The position numbers were made by a program, and so were the translations under genes. Under the pieces are notes generated by a model. It did no database searches, was not told the DNA's origin, and saw nothing but the letters and a program-made list of their open reading frames with translations. From assembly GCF_038405225.1 (NCBI RefSeq), contig NZ_CP151657.1:2046001-2110000 (forward strand): a DNA stretch of 64,000 nucleotides, written 5' to 3'. This document shows, in pieces, positions 25,142 to 35,177 of the stretch (its first letter is position 1; each line of letters starts with the position of its first letter). This stretch comes from Arthrobacter citreus (GTDB lineage Bacteria; Actinomycetota; Actinomycetes; Actinomycetales; Micrococcaceae).

Positions 25142-26539
25142 CTAGAAGCCCAGCTCCTCCGCGGACTTGAACGGTCCCACAATCGTGATGGTGCGCGGGG
25201 CGGCAGCCAGTTCGGCGGCCAGCGCCTGCACTTCCGCGGCCGTTACGGCACCGATGCGGGCCAGGGACTCATCAATGTCGATGAACTCCCCGCTGACCAG
25301 TTCGGCGCGGCCCAGGCGGGACATGCGCGAGCTGGAGTCCTCCAGCGCCATGACCATGCCGCCGGCAATCTGGCCGCGGGCCTTCTTCAGTTCCGCTTCA
25401 TCCACGCCGTCAGCCGCGAGGCGCTCCAGCTCCGAGCCCATCAGGTCGATGACCTGCCGGGTTTTGGCCGGGGAGCAGCCTGCGTACATGCCGAAGTAGC
25501 CGGCATCAGCGTAGGACGCGGAGAAGGAATACGTGGAGTACACCAGGCCGCGTTTTTCGCGGATTTCCTGGAACAGGCGCGAGGACATGCCGCCGCCCAG
25601 GATGGTGTTCAGGACGCTCATGGCGAACCGGCGGTCATCGGTGGCCGTCAATGACGGGCAGCCCATGACCACGTTGGCCTGCTCCACCGGCCGGTTGATG
25701 ACCTGCACACCGGCGGTGCCGGTGATCACTGCGGGTTCGGTGTTGCGGCGCGGGGCCGGTGATGCGTCCTCGGAAAGGTCCCAGCCGGCCTTTTTCAGGG
25801 CGTCGAGCACCAGGGCGCAGACCTCGTCGTGCTCCAGGCCGCCGGCAGCGGTGACCACCAGTTCGGTGGGCCGGTAGTAGCGGTGGTAGTGCTCCAGCAC
25901 GGCTTCGCGCGGAACGCTCATGATGGCTTCGGGAGTGCCGCCGATGGGCCGGCCCAGGGCGTGGTCGCCCAGGACAGCCTCGGCAAACTTCTCGTGGCAC
26001 AGGTCCGCGGGATCGTCGGCATCCATGGCAATTTCTTCCAGGATGACGTCGCGTTCCTGCTCCAGCTCCTCCGGGTCCAGGACCGCGGAGGTGATCATGT
26101 CGGTGATGACGTCAATGGCCATCGGCAGATCGGTGTCCAGCACCCGTGCGTAGTAACAGGTGCTTTCCTTGGCCGTCGCGGCGTTGGACTCGCCGCCAAC
26201 CTCGTCAAAGGCCAGCGCAATGTCCAGCGCCGTGCGCCGGGTGGTGCCCTTGAACAGCAGGTGCTCAAGGAAGTGGGTGGAGCCGTGCCGGCCCGCGGCT
26301 TCATCCCGCGAGCCGACACCAACCCAGAAGCCGATGGTCGCACTCCGCTGGCCGGGCATGGCTTCGGTCAGTACGCGCACTCCGCCGGGAAGGACGGAAC
26401 GGCGTACGACGGCGCCTCCGGGCGTTCCCATCACGAGGGAGGGATCACCGGGAAGAATGGTCAGCGGAAGGCGGACAACCGTCCCGGATGCCGGAGCATG
26501 TCCGGCATCGGGACGGTTTCCATCAGCAATATGTGACAT
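25142..26539 (-). CDS. M16 family zinc peptidase
   Basis: This 465-residue pitrilysin/processing-peptidase-type protein has the inverted zinc motif HFLEH at residues 89-93, with further acidic ligands expected in the following EELEQERDVILEEI helix. Two related halves are visible, and the second lacks the zinc motif as usual. No signal peptide is present, so it acts in the cytoplasm. It begins right after the pnp stop (TAAATG), an arrangement conserved in actinobacteria (pepR of mycobacteria). The substrate is unknown. Confidence 0.9.
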   Translation of the reverse strand: MSHIADGNRPDAGHAPASGTVVRLPLTILPGDPSLVMGTPGGAVVRRSVLPGGVRVLTEAMPGQRSATIGFWVGVGSRDEAAGRHGSTHFLEHLLFKGTTRRTALDIALAFDEVGGESNAATAKESTCYYARVLDTDLPMAIDVITDMITSAVLDPEELEQERDVILEEIAMDADDPADLCHEKFAEAVLGDHALGRPIGGTPEAIMSVPREAVLEHYHRYYRPTELVVTAAGGLEHDEVCALVLDALKKAGWDLSEDASPAPRRNTEPAVITGTAGVQVINRPVEQANVVMGCPSLTATDDRRFAMSVLNTILGGGMSSRLFQEIREKRGLVYSTYSFSASYADAGYFGMYAGCSPAKTRQVIDLMGSELERLAADGVDEAELKKARGQIAGGMVMALEDSSSRMSRLGRAELVSGEFIDIDESLARIGAVTAAEVQALAAELAAAPRTITIVGPFKSAEELGF

Positions 26540-28765
26540 TTACTCTGCGGACTCGGTTTCTGCCGCTTCTTCGCCTTCGGCGTCTTCAGCAACAACCGGA
26601 GACAGGGACAGCTTGCCGCGGTCATCGATCTTGGTGATTTCCACCTGGATCTTCTGGCCGACGGAAACTACCTCGTCAACGTTGTCCACGCGCTTGCCAC
26701 CGGCGAGCTTGCGCAGCTCGGAGATGTGCAGCAGTCCGTCCTTGCCCGGGGTCAGGGAAACGAAGGCACCGAACGTGGTGGTCTTCACAACCGTACCGAG
26801 GTAACGCTCGCCGATCTCGGGGACCTGCGGGTTGGCGATCGCGTTGACCGCCGCACGGGCAGCCTCGGCGGAGGTGCCGTCGGTTGCGCCGATGAGGACG
26901 GTGCCGTCATCTTCGATGGAGATGTCAGCGCCGGTGTCCTCCTGGATCTGATTGATCATCTTGCCCTTCGGGCCGATGACCTCGCCGATCTTGTCCACGG
27001 GGATCTTCACCGAGATGATGCGCGGGGCGAACTCGGAGAGCTCGTCCGGGGTATCGATCGCAGCGTCCATGACACCGAGGATGTGGAGGCGTGCTTCGCG
27101 GGCCTGCTTCAGGGCTGCTGCCAGCACCGAAGCGGGGATGCCGTCGAGCTTCGTGTCCAGCTGGATGGCCGTAACGAACTCGGAGGTACCGGCAACCTTG
27201 AAGTCCATGTCACCGAAGGCATCTTCGGCGCCGAGGATATCGGTCAGGGCGGCGTAGCGGGTCTCGCCGTCAACCTGGTCGGAGACCAGGCCCATGGCAA
27301 TACCGGCAACCGGAGCGCGCAGCGGAACACCGGCGTTGAGCATGGACAGCGTCGAGGCGCAGACCGAACCCATCGAGGTGGAACCGTTGGAGCTCAGGGC
27401 TTCGGAGACCTGGCGGATGGCGTACGGGAATTCCTCACGCGTCGGCAGCACCGGCATGAGCGCGCGCTCTGCCAGGGCACCGTGACCGATTTCGCGGCGC
27501 TTGGGCGAACCCACGCGGCCGGTTTCACCGGTGGAGTACGGCGGGAAGTTGTAGTTGTGCATGTAGCGCTTGCGCGTTACCGGAGACAGCGAGTCAATCT
27601 GCTGTTCCATCTTCAGCATGTTCAGCGTGGTGACGCCCAGGATCTGGGTTTCGCCGCGCTCAAAGATGGCCGAACCGTGCACGCGGGGCAGAACCTCAAC
27701 CTCGGCGGTCAGCTGGCGGATGTCCGTCAGGCCGCGGCCGTCGATGCGGATCTGGTCCTTCAGGATGCGCTGGCGCACAACCTGCTTGGTGACCGAACGG
27801 AATGCTGCGGAGATTTCCTTCTCGCGGCCTTCGAACTTCTCGGACAGCGAAGCAACAACTTCGTCCTTGAGCTCGTCGGCTGCAATGTCGCGTTCCTGCT
27901 TGTCCGCGATCGAGAAGACCTTGGCCAGCTTGTCAGCGGCTGCGGCTTCCACGGCTTCGTAGACGTCGTCCTGGTAATCCAGGAAGATCGGGAACTCGAC
28001 GGTCGGCTTGGCGGCGCGTGCTGCCAGGTCGGCCTGAGCCTCGCACAGGGCCTTGATGAACGGCTTGGCCGCTTCGAGGCCTTCTGCAACAACCTCTTCG
28101 GTCGGGGCGGTGGCGCCCTCTTCCTTGATGAGGTTCCAGGCGGCGTCGGTGGCTTCGGCTTCCACCATCATGATGGCGACGTCGTCACCGGCAATGCGGC
28201 CGGCAACCACCATGGAGAACACGGCGCGCTCCAGCTCGGAGTGCTTCGGGAAGGCAACCCACTGGTCGTCGATCAGGGCAACGCGGACGCCGCCGATCGG
28301 ACCGGAGAACGGCAGGCCGCTCAGCTGGGTGGACATGGAGGAAGCGTTGATCGCAACGACGTCGTACAGCACGTCGGGGTTGATCGCCAGGACGGTGACC
28401 ACGATCTGGACCTCGTTGCGCAGGCCCTTGACGAAGGCGGGGCGCAGCGGGCGGTCCATCAGGCGGCAGGCCAGGATGGCTTCGGTGGACGGGCGTCCTT
28501 CGCGGCGGAAGAACGAGCCCGGGATGCGGCCAGCGGCGTACATGCGCTCTTCGACGTCGACGGTCAGCGGGAAGAAGTCAAAGCCTTCGCGCGGGGACTT
28601 GCCGGCGGACGTTGCCGACAGCAGGACGGTGTCATCGTCGATGTAGACAGTGGCGGCGCCTGCAGCCTGCTGGGCCAGACGGCCGGTTTCAAAGCGGATG
28701 ACGCGCTGTCCATACTTGCCGTTGTCAATGACGGCTTCTGCGAACTGAATTTCGGGACCCTCCAT
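26540..28765 (-). CDS. pnp: Polyribonucleotide nucleotidyltransferase (PNPase)
   Basis: The 741-residue phosphorolytic 3'-5' exoribonuclease also synthesises poly- or heteropolymeric tails in actinobacteria. It has two RNase PH cores (the second with [14 protein letters not shown]), a KH domain with [12 protein letters not shown] (about 615), and an S1 domain (about 670-735). An acidic tail follows. The start ATG has CGGAGG 9 nt upstream, and that site is half of a hairpin (28775-28798), suggesting translational control. Confidence 0.97.
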   Translation of the reverse strand: MEGPEIQFAEAVIDNGKYGQRVIRFETGRLAQQAAGAATVYIDDDTVLLSATSAGKSPREGFDFFPLTVDVEERMYAAGRIPGSFFRREGRPSTEAILACRLMDRPLRPAFVKGLRNEVQIVVTVLAINPDVLYDVVAINASSMSTQLSGLPFSGPIGGVRVALIDDQWVAFPKHSELERAVFSMVVAGRIAGDDVAIMMVEAEATDAAWNLIKEEGATAPTEEVVAEGLEAAKPFIKALCEAQADLAARAAKPTVEFPIFLDYQDDVYEAVEAAAADKLAKVFSIADKQERDIAADELKDEVVASLSEKFEGREKEISAAFRSVTKQVVRQRILKDQIRIDGRGLTDIRQLTAEVEVLPRVHGSAIFERGETQILGVTTLNMLKMEQQIDSLSPVTRKRYMHNYNFPPYSTGETGRVGSPKRREIGHGALAERALMPVLPTREEFPYAIRQVSEALSSNGSTSMGSVCASTLSMLNAGVPLRAPVAGIAMGLVSDQVDGETRYAALTDILGAEDAFGDMDFKVAGTSEFVTAIQLDTKLDGIPASVLAAALKQAREARLHILGVMDAAIDTPDELSEFAPRIISVKIPVDKIGEVIGPKGKMINQIQEDTGADISIEDDGTVLIGATDGTSAEAARAAVNAIANPQVPEIGERYLGTVVKTTTFGAFVSLTPGKDGLLHISELRKLAGGKRVDNVDEVVSVGQKIQVEITKIDDRGKLSLSPVVAEDAEGEEAAETESAE

Positions 28766-28774
28766 AGAGAGTCA

Positions 28775-28798
28775 CCTCCGTTTCTTCGTTGGCGGAGG
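28775..28798 (-). promoter_or_regulatory. Hairpin sequestering the pnp ribosome-binding site
   Basis: CCTCCG and CGGAGG pair across a 12-nt A-rich loop, and the CGGAGG is the pnp Shine-Dalgarno. It belongs to a 316-bp gene-free stretch before pnp (28766-29081). The rest holds the rpsO terminator and a CAGTA/CAGCA-rich segment near 28950-28990, with no gene seen. Confidence 0.5.
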
Positions 28799-29033
28799 CA
28801 TCCAGCATCGTCCCAATAAACGCGTGTACCGCTGCAAGGCGGTTCGGTTCAACACCCGGTCTTCGATCGAGGTCCACGGGCACAAACTCCCGGAGACCAC
28901 TACCGAGGACCGCGAATGCTGCGATGCTGGCTGACTCCTGTTGATGTTTTGCTGTACTGCTGGGTACTGCGGTGCTGCTGGTTACTGCAAAGGCGGGTGC
29001 GCTTCCGGTCAGAGCCGGTGTCCATGCCTGCCT

Positions 29034-29074
29034 GAAAAAGGGCGGCTCCCGCGAAAACGCAGGGGCCACCCTTT
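29034..29074 (-). terminator. rpsO terminator
   Basis: On the minus strand AAAGGG-type and CCCTTTTT arms enclose an inner stem around TTTT, ending in a U-run, 8 bp after the rpsO stop. Readthrough would supply pnp. Confidence 0.85.
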
Positions 29075-29081
29075 CCAAAGA

Positions 29082-29351
29082 CTACTTGCGCAGGCCGAGG
29101 CGCTCGATGAGCGCACGGTAGCGGGTGATGTCCGTATCCTTGAGGTACGAAAGCATACGACGACGGCGACCAACCATGGCCATCAGGCCGCGGCGGGTGT
29201 GGTGGTCGTGCTTGTGCGTCTTCAGGTGTTCAGTCAAGTCGAGGATGCGGCGCGACAGCACTGCAACCTGAACCTCGGGCGAACCGGTGTCGCCTTCGGC
29301 CCGAGCGTATTCCTTGATGATTTCCTGCTTGACTACGGGATCAAGTGCCAA
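29082..29351 (-). CDS. rpsO: 30S ribosomal protein S15
   Basis: The 89-residue primary binder of the central domain of 16S rRNA contains [17 protein letters not shown] and [18 protein letters not shown], split across the family signature. The start is a TTG at 29351, giving the canonical N-terminus MALDP, with AGGAG 7 nt upstream. The frame is open to 29546 but those residues are not part of S15. The order ribF-rpsO-pnp is conserved. Confidence 0.96.
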   Translation of the reverse strand: MALDPVVKQEIIKEYARAEGDTGSPEVQVAVLSRRILDLTEHLKTHKHDHHTRRGLMAMVGRRRRMLSYLKDTDITRYRALIERLGLRK

Positions 29352-29485
29352 TGTAACTCTCCTAGAGTTGTGCCGTGAGGCCCGAGTCAGCACTGCGCTG
29401 CCGGGGATCTTGGCGCCGCGGGAACGAATCCCCCAAACGCAAAGAAATTCAGCCGCCACGGACCGCAGCCGAATTTGAATCCAGT

Positions 29486-30475
29486 TTACCCGTCCGCGCC
29501 GCGATCTGTCGAAAGGACGTCCCGGGTGCGCGCCACGTCCAGGCACATCTGCTCGATCAGCGCTTCGGGGCCGGTGTAGGCCACCATGCCGCGGAGCCGT
29601 TCCACGAACTCCACGATGATGTGCTGGCCGTAGAGGTTGAAGGCGGTGACCTCCTCGTCCGGGCGGTCGATCACGTGGGCTTCGACCTGCCGGCTGACGC
29701 CGTCGAAGGTGGGATTGGAGCCCACCGAGATGGCTGCCGGCCAGCGCGTACCGGCTTCGTCAACGAGCCATCCGGCGTAAATGCCGTCAGCGGGGATCAG
29801 GCCCGTGGATTCAGGGGCCAAATTGGCGGTGGGGAATCCCAGTTCACGGCCGCGCGCGGCGCCGTGCACCACTTCGCCGCGCATGCGGTGGGTGCGGCCG
29901 AGCAGGCGTGCCGCGGTGCGCACGTCGCCGCTGCGCAGCGCTTCCCGGATCCAGGTCGAGGAACACCGCCGGCCTTCCGGTGCGGACGGCCCGTCGGGCA
30001 GTGCGCCGAAGTCCTCCACCGCCTGGACCTCGAAGCCAAGCCGGTTGCCGAGTTCGCGCATGGTCTCCAGGTCACCGGCATTGCCGCGGCCAAACCGCAC
30101 GTCGTGGCCAATGACGACGGCGCACACCCGCAGTCCCTCCACAAAAACCTTTTGGACAAACTCCTCGGCGGTCATGGAGGCCAGCTGCAGGTCATAGTGC
30201 ATCATGAGCAACCCGTCCAGACCGGTGGCGGCCAGCGCCTCGCGGCGGTCCAGCGGACCCATGATGAGCTCGGGCGCGGCCTCGGGACGGTGCACCTGGG
30301 CCGGATGCGGATCAAAGGAAATGGCCACCGCTGCGGCATCCTTCTCACGGGCCACCTTTACGAGGCGGTCCAGCACGTGCTGGTGCCCCAGGTGCACGCC
30401 GTCGAAATTTCCGATTGTCACTACTGTCGGACCAATGCCGGCAGGAACCTCCGCCAGGTCATTCCAGTAGTACAC
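29486..30475 (-). CDS. ribF: Bifunctional riboflavin kinase/FMN adenylyltransferase
   Basis: The 329-residue enzyme makes FMN and FAD. The N-terminal adenylyltransferase has [11 protein letters not shown] (about residue 22) and the C-terminal flavokinase has [11 protein letters not shown] and the I-x-V-G-x-N-P-T-F segment. The GTG start has GAAGGAG 5 nt upstream. It is complete and of normal length, and lies upstream of rpsO. Confidence 0.96.
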   Translation of the reverse strand: MYYWNDLAEVPAGIGPTVVTIGNFDGVHLGHQHVLDRLVKVAREKDAAAVAISFDPHPAQVHRPEAAPELIMGPLDRREALAATGLDGLLMMHYDLQLASMTAEEFVQKVFVEGLRVCAVVIGHDVRFGRGNAGDLETMRELGNRLGFEVQAVEDFGALPDGPSAPEGRRCSSTWIREALRSGDVRTAARLLGRTHRMRGEVVHGAARGRELGFPTANLAPESTGLIPADGIYAGWLVDEAGTRWPAAISVGSNPTFDGVSRQVEAHVIDRPDEEVTAFNLYGQHIIVEFVERLRGMVAYTGPEALIEQMCLDVARTRDVLSTDRGADG

Positions 30476-30594
30476 ACAGGCTCCTTCAGAAAGGCGGTTC
30501 GGTCGCGGCGGTGCCGCGGCTGTTGGTGGGCCGGAACAACGGGGGGCTGAAACCGGACCTAACCATTATTGCCGAAAATGCCGCCGGAAAAGAC

Positions 30595-31344
30595 TCAGCC
30601 CTGTGCGCCTGCCGCCGCGGCCCCGTCTGCACGGCCGGCGGAACCCTCGCTGAATTCACGCTTCAGCTCGCTGGTCTTGGCAATAAAGCGGTGCCACACC
30701 AGCAGGGCCGGCGGGAAGGCCAGCTCCAGGATCATCAGGATGATCATGGTGTAGTGCGGTGTTCCGCTGAACGCCCAGGAGAGCACGCGGCCGATCCCGC
30801 CGAGGAAAACCATCAGGCAGACCAGCCACAGCATGTTGGCCCATTGGAACTTCACCGCAATGGCAATGAACGCCGCACCAACGCCCACCATCATGGCCGA
30901 GAAGAAGCGGAACTGGGACTCCAGCGACGGGTTGACCTCTCCCCCGCCGGTGTCCGCAACCCCTGCCGTGCCGGTGGTCAGGTAGTAGATGCCGACGCCG
31001 GCAACCAGGATCCCCACCCCGATAACGACCGCGCGGAAAACTCCCCAGTCGTCGCTGCTCTTATACGGCTTGTTCTTAGGCTTGGCCGGCTGACGGCCGC
31101 CCTGCCCCTCACCGCTGCCGGCACCGGTGCGCTTTCCGGACTGCGGAACCTGCAGTTTCTCGGTGGGCCTGACGCTCTGGCCGGCAGCGGGAACGGCCGG
31201 CTTCCGTCCGGATGTTCCGGCGGCGGGTGCTGAGGCGGGAGAGCCGGCGGCCGGCTGGGACGGCTGTCCGGTGGGGGGCTGCGCGGGTTGCTGCGGACCC
31301 GATCCGCCGTGGCGATCGCTGGGTGTTGCTGCCGGGTTGCTCAT
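30595..31344 (-). CDS. DUF4345 family membrane protein with disordered N-terminus
   Basis: The 249-residue protein has a Pro/Gln/Ala-rich cytoplasmic N-terminus (about 1-90) and four membrane segments (about 100-225). The segments include FRFFSAMMVGVGAAF and GIGRVLSWAFSG, the DUF4345 pattern. The ATG at 31344 has GGGGG 5 nt upstream; the frame is open upstream but overlaps the next gene. The function is unknown. It lies at the end of a run of three small membrane-protein genes downstream of truB. Confidence 0.75.
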   Translation of the reverse strand: MSNPAATPSDRHGGSGPQQPAQPPTGQPSQPAAGSPASAPAAGTSGRKPAVPAAGQSVRPTEKLQVPQSGKRTGAGSGEGQGGRQPAKPKNKPYKSSDDWGVFRAVVIGVGILVAGVGIYYLTTGTAGVADTGGGEVNPSLESQFRFFSAMMVGVGAAFIAIAVKFQWANMLWLVCLMVFLGGIGRVLSWAFSGTPHYTMIILMILELAFPPALLVWHRFIAKTSELKREFSEGSAGRADGAAAAGAQG

Positions 31345-31462
31345 TTTTCCCCCTGAGGAGTGGAAAACCTGCCGTGTGATGCATTCTCCTGCCATCGTCT
31401 CACGCAGCACAACGTCACGGCGCCACACGCTGCCGGCGGGTTTTCTCCGCCGCCCCGGTGGA

Positions 31463-31936
31463 TCAGGAGCGGACTGCCCCGTTGCGGTGGCGGTACAGCC
31501 ACACCAGCCCCAGAACCGGCAGCAGCAGGGGAACATAACCGTAGCCGGCCCCAAAGCCGGACCACACGGTGTCATCCGGCAGCGCTGCCGGATCCACCAG
31601 TCCAAAGATGCCCACGGCCAGCACACCAACCATTTCGATGCCCACCGCAATCACGGAAACCCGGTAGGACCTCGGGCCGGACCGGGCCAGCCCCACCGTT
31701 GCCACGATGTAAACCACGGCCGCAAAGGCGGACAGCAGGTAAGCCACCGGCGCCTCGTCAAACTTGGTGGCGATCTGGAACAGGGCGCGTGCAGTGGAGG
31801 ACAGCGCAAAGACGGCGTAGACGGCTACCAGCAGCCGGCCCGGTCCGGCGTTGCGGCCCGCGGGTCCAGCTTTGTCCGGTCCGTCCGACGGGCGCGGTGC
31901 CTCTGGGCGGTTGGACGCGGAATTGTTCATTTTCAT
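31463..31936 (-). CDS. Conserved membrane protein, four segments
   Basis: The 157-residue protein has a disordered N-terminus of about 33 residues and four hydrophobic segments. The start overlaps the stop of the preceding membrane-protein gene (ATGA), so the two are coupled and probably act together. No family name is recognised. Charged residues are few and no catalytic motif is visible. Confidence 0.7.
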   Translation of the reverse strand: MKMNNSASNRPEAPRPSDGPDKAGPAGRNAGPGRLLVAVYAVFALSSTARALFQIATKFDEAPVAYLLSAFAAVVYIVATVGLARSGPRSYRVSVIAVGIEMVGVLAVGIFGLVDPAALPDDTVWSGFGAGYGYVPLLLPVLGLVWLYRHRNGAVRS

Positions 31937-32307
31937 GCGAGGGGTGCTCCGTCCCAGATTTGTTCCATTCGGAACAACATGACAAATACGGTGATGCCCA
32001 CGGCACCAAGGACCAGGTTGCTCCAGCGGCTGCGGTCCATCAACGACCACCAAATGGCGCCCACCGGAATCAGCAGGGCCGTGAAGAGGTAGCCCCAGAA
32101 CTCCCACGCCTCCCCGGCCACTCCTTCTCCACCCATCTGGCGGATGACGCCGAAGACGGCGTAGACCAGCAGGAACAGCTCCACGGCCGCCACGGACAGG
32201 ATGGTGAGGTCATTGGGGCCCTGCTTCAGTATGGCGGCCCCGAAGCACAGCACCAGCGACACCAGGCACACGATGGTGCCCACGATAAACATCGGATCTA
32301 CAACCAC
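31933..32307 (-). CDS. Small conserved membrane protein
   Basis: The 124-residue protein has four hydrophobic segments. The GTG start at 32307 directly follows the truB stop, with GAGG 5 nt upstream; an ATG at 32292 is an alternative. The 3' end overlaps the next membrane-protein gene. This tight packing after truB suggests one operon, but no function can be assigned. Confidence 0.7.
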   Translation of the reverse strand: MVVDPMFIVGTIVCLVSLVLCFGAAILKQGPNDLTILSVAAVELFLLVYAVFGVIRQMGGEGVAGEAWEFWGYLFTALLIPVGAIWWSLMDRSRWSNLVLGAVGITVFVMLFRMEQIWDGAPLA

Positions 32308-33261
32308 CTACGCCTCGTTTCCGGGCGCAAAGACCAGCAGGGCCTTGGCATAGGCCGCGGGGAACTCCGCGCCTACGGGACCACGGTTTTCCAGCAGGGC
32401 CACCAGGGTCCCGCCGGGGGCGAAGGCAGCGACGGGGGCACCGCCGCCGGCTCCTTCTTCGGCTCCCGGGACAGCGGCCGACGGCGGCACGCGCCGGCCG
32501 TGGGAAAGGTCGGTTGCTTCCGCGGCGGTGAGCTCACGGACCGGGAACAGGGCCCGGGCGGCGTCGTCGAGCTCCAGGACCGCAAGGTTCCCGGCCAGCT
32601 GCTCGAGGGTGGACGCCTGTTCCACGCTGTACGGGCCCACGCAGGTGCGCCGCAGCGCCGTCAGGTGCCCGCCCACGCCCAGTGCGGAGCCCAGGTCCCG
32701 GGCCAGCGCCCGGATGTAGGTGCCGGAGGAGCATTCAACGGTCACATCGACGTCGCGCAGCTTGCCGCCGGCTTCCCGGCGGATTCCGTGGACCTCAAAG
32801 CGGGAGACGGTGACGGGGCGGGCGGGGAGGTTGACCTCTCCCCCGGCGCGCACCCGCGCATAGGACCGTTCACCATTGACCTTGATGGCGCTGACGCTGC
32901 TGGGCACCTGCTGGATATCGCCGGTCAGGTCCGCCACGGCGGCCATGATCTCTTCGTCCGTCACAGCGGCGGCGATGGTCTCCGCGGTGATTTCGCCCTC
33001 GGCGTCGTCGGTCACGGTTGACTGGCCGAGCCGGATGGTTGCTTCATAAGTCTTGGAGGTGCCCACAATGTAGGTCAGGAGCCGGGTGGCTTTGTTGATG
33101 CCAACCACCAGCACTCCCGTGGCCATCGGGTCCAGTGTTCCCGCATGCCCCACTTTTCGGGTTCCCGCTAGTTTCCGCAGACGGCCAACCACATCGTGGC
33201 TGGTCCATCCCTGCGGCTTGTCAACAATAATCAGCCCTGAACGGACCTGCCCGGAATTCAC
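32308..33261 (-). CDS. truB: tRNA pseudouridine(55) synthase TruB
   Basis: The 317-residue enzyme modifies U55 in the T-loop of tRNAs. It has DKPQGWTSHDVV and the catalytic GHAGTLDPMATGVLVVG, with Asp in TLDP. A C-terminal domain of about 90 residues is typical of actinobacteria. The GTG start has TATACT 7 nt upstream and no properly spaced ribosome-binding site, so it is probably leaderless. rbfA, often just upstream of truB, lies 3.3 kb away here. Confidence 0.95.
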   Translation of the reverse strand: MNSGQVRSGLIIVDKPQGWTSHDVVGRLRKLAGTRKVGHAGTLDPMATGVLVVGINKATRLLTYIVGTSKTYEATIRLGQSTVTDDAEGEITAETIAAAVTDEEIMAAVADLTGDIQQVPSSVSAIKVNGERSYARVRAGGEVNLPARPVTVSRFEVHGIRREAGGKLRDVDVTVECSSGTYIRALARDLGSALGVGGHLTALRRTCVGPYSVEQASTLEQLAGNLAVLELDDAARALFPVRELTAAEATDLSHGRRVPPSAAVPGAEEGAGGGAPVAAFAPGGTLVALLENRGPVGAEFPAAYAKALLVFAPGNEA

Positions 33262-33268
33262 GCCTTTC

Positions 33269-33274
33269 AGTATA
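33269..33274 (-). promoter_or_regulatory. -10 box for truB
   Basis: TATACT on the minus strand lies 7 nt before the GTG start at 33261. Confidence 0.5.
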
Positions 33275-33344
33275 TGCGGCGACGGCCTGCGGTTCCTGAC
33301 GCGGACCGGCGCAGGCGTCCTCGCACGGTGCGCGCCGGCAGCGA

Positions 33345-33350
33345 TAGCAT
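33345..33350 (+). promoter_or_regulatory. -10 box for the aminotransferase gene
   Basis: TAGCAT lies 6 nt before the ATG at 33357, with no ribosome-binding site. Confidence 0.45.
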
Positions 33351-33356
33351 GCGGGT

Positions 33357-34544
33357 ATGCCTGAACTCTCGCCCCATGTCCGGAACGCCGCCGCCAACCA
33401 GATCCGCGAGATCACCCAGGCGGCGTGGGCGCAGCCGAACTCCATTGTCCTCAGCATCGGCGAGCCGGGCTTTCCCACTCCGCCGCACATCCTGGAAGCG
33501 GCGCAGGCCACCTTGGGCCGGGATGAAACGGGCTACACGCCCAACGCGGGCATCACCCCGCTGCGTGCCGCGTTTGCTGACCGCGTCAGCGTCCAGAACG
33601 GACTGGAGGTGTCCCCGGGCCGGGCGTTTGTCACCGCCGGCGCCCAGCAGGGGCTGCATCTGGCCATGAGCATGCTGCTGGACGCCGGAGACGAAATACT
33701 CATTCCCAATCCCGGCTATCCCACGTTCGCCATGACCGCGCGGCTGCTCCACGCCGAGCCCATGGAATATCCGCTGTACCCCGAACACGATTTCCAGCCG
33801 CGGATCGCGGACATTGAGGCGCTGATCACCGACCGGACCCGTGTGCTGCTGCTGAACTCACCCTCCAATCCCCTCGGCGCCGTTTTCAGCCCCGGGCTGG
33901 TGCGGGACCTGGTGGAGCTGGCCCGCCGGCGGGACCTGTGGATCATTTCGGACGAGTGCTACGAAGCGTTCACCTACGATGTCCCGCACGTGAGTCCGCT
34001 GGCGTACGACGGCGGTTCCGGCGGGGAGCGCGTCATCGTCTCGGTGACGCTGTCCAAGACGTACGGCCTCACCGGGCTTCGGATCGGAGCCCTGATCACT
34101 CCCGCCGGCCTGGAGACCCGGATGAGCACCGTCATGGAGTCGATCGTCTCCTGCGTTGCGTCGCCCTCGCAGTACGCCGCGCTGGCTGCCCTGACCGGCC
34201 CCCAGGACTACGTCAGCAACGCCGCCGCCCATTACCGGACCAACCGGGACGCGGCGTCGGCCGTGCTTGACGCCAAGGGCATTCCCTACCTCAAGGCCCA
34301 GGGGGCGTTCTACCTCTGGGCCGACATGTCCCATGCCACGGAGGGCAACGTCCGGGCCTGGACGCAGAAGTTCCTGGCCGGGCAGGGTGTGGCGGTGGCG
34401 CCCGGGACCGCTTTCGGATCCATCGGCGAAGGGTGGATCCGGGTTGCACTGTGCGGCGGCACTGAAGACCTGGTCACCGGGCTGGAGCGGCTTCCGGCAC
34501 GGCCGGCGGACGCGTCTGAACCGCCGTCCGGGCCGAACAGCTAG
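33357..34544 (+). CDS. PLP-dependent class I/II aminotransferase
   Basis: The 395-residue fold-type I enzyme contains NSPSNPLG, SDECYEAF and SVTLSKTYGLTGLRIG with the PLP Schiff-base Lys in SKTYG, and the C-terminal substrate Arg in WIRVALCG. It is closest in style to aspartate/aromatic or N-succinyldiaminopimelate aminotransferases; the substrate cannot be fixed. It is divergent from truB and stands alone. The frame is complete. Confidence 0.9.
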   Translation: MPELSPHVRNAAANQIREITQAAWAQPNSIVLSIGEPGFPTPPHILEAAQATLGRDETGYTPNAGITPLRAAFADRVSVQNGLEVSPGRAFVTAGAQQGLHLAMSMLLDAGDEILIPNPGYPTFAMTARLLHAEPMEYPLYPEHDFQPRIADIEALITDRTRVLLLNSPSNPLGAVFSPGLVRDLVELARRRDLWIISDECYEAFTYDVPHVSPLAYDGGSGGERVIVSVTLSKTYGLTGLRIGALITPAGLETRMSTVMESIVSCVASPSQYAALAALTGPQDYVSNAAAHYRTNRDAASAVLDAKGIPYLKAQGAFYLWADMSHATEGNVRAWTQKFLAGQGVAVAPGTAFGSIGEGWIRVALCGGTEDLVTGLERLPARPADASEPPSGPNS

Positions 34545-34618
34545 CATGCCGCAGAGGCGGCCGGCGGTGTGCCGCGAGGAACACCGCCGCCGCACAAACC
34601 AGGTGAAACGAGTCTCGG

Positions 34619-34926
34619 ATGAGCAAGGCAACCCGCACGCTCCCGGCCGCGGTCCTGGGGATCACCGCCGTCCTGGGATCCGGCGCCGGGCATACGCGGT
34701 CAGCGAGCCCTACACCGCCCCGGACGGATCCCCGTCCCTCACCGCTGCCGGGGAAGGATCCCAGGCTCCGGCGTCCGCACAGGAACAGGCAGCCGTGCAG
34801 GCAGCCGTGCAGGACGGAGGCGGCAACATCCCGGCCATCGCAGGTGTCCTGCTCACGGGTGCCCTGACCGCGTATCTGGTGGCACGCCGGAAGAATCAAA
34901 CCTGCAGCACAGACGGCGTCGTCTAA
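34619..34926 (+). pseudogene. Small exported membrane protein interrupted by a one-base frameshift
   Basis: The N-terminal frame from ATG 34619 encodes a clear signal peptide (MSKATRTLPAAVLGITAVLG). The C-terminal part, ending in an Ala/Gln-rich stretch, a membrane helix (AIAGVLLTGALTAYLVARRK) and a short tail, lies in another frame. Adding one G at the GGG run near 34687-34690 would join them into about 102 residues with an A-Y-A cleavage site. The damage may be a real mutation, a phase-variable run or a sequencing error. No homologue is recognised. Confidence 0.6.
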
Positions 34927-35131
34927 CCCGGCGCGGAGCAGTCGACCGCATTACTTGCCCGACACTTGCCCGACGCTCTCGTCGGCTACCCGGTTCAGAC
35001 CCGCTTACTCACTACGTGGAAGGTTGCTGTGAGTGGTGCATGTGCGCAGCAGTACGCGATATTTACCTGCCGGCAGCCCGAGCCTAGGCTTTGACTGCTT
35101 CCTCCGGGGGCGTGGCTGGGAACCGCGGATT

Positions 35132-35159
35132 GTGGAAGCGAGTCTCGCATTGTTTCCAC
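35132..35159 (+). promoter_or_regulatory. Nested palindrome before the ScyD/ScyE-type gene
   Basis: GTGGAA...TTCCAC arms (35132-35137 and 35154-35159) enclose a perfect GCGAG-T-CTCGC palindrome. It ends 18 nt before the GTG start, so it could be an operator or an mRNA hairpin near the ribosome-binding site. The rest of 34927-35131 shows no gene, only a short ACTTGCCCGAC direct repeat. Confidence 0.4.
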
Positions 35160-35177
35160 CAATGCTGAGGAGTTTCC

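Noticed and set aside
26726-28819. 697-codon plus-strand open frame opposite pnp
   Set aside because: It mirrors the codon structure of pnp and has no recognisable protein features.
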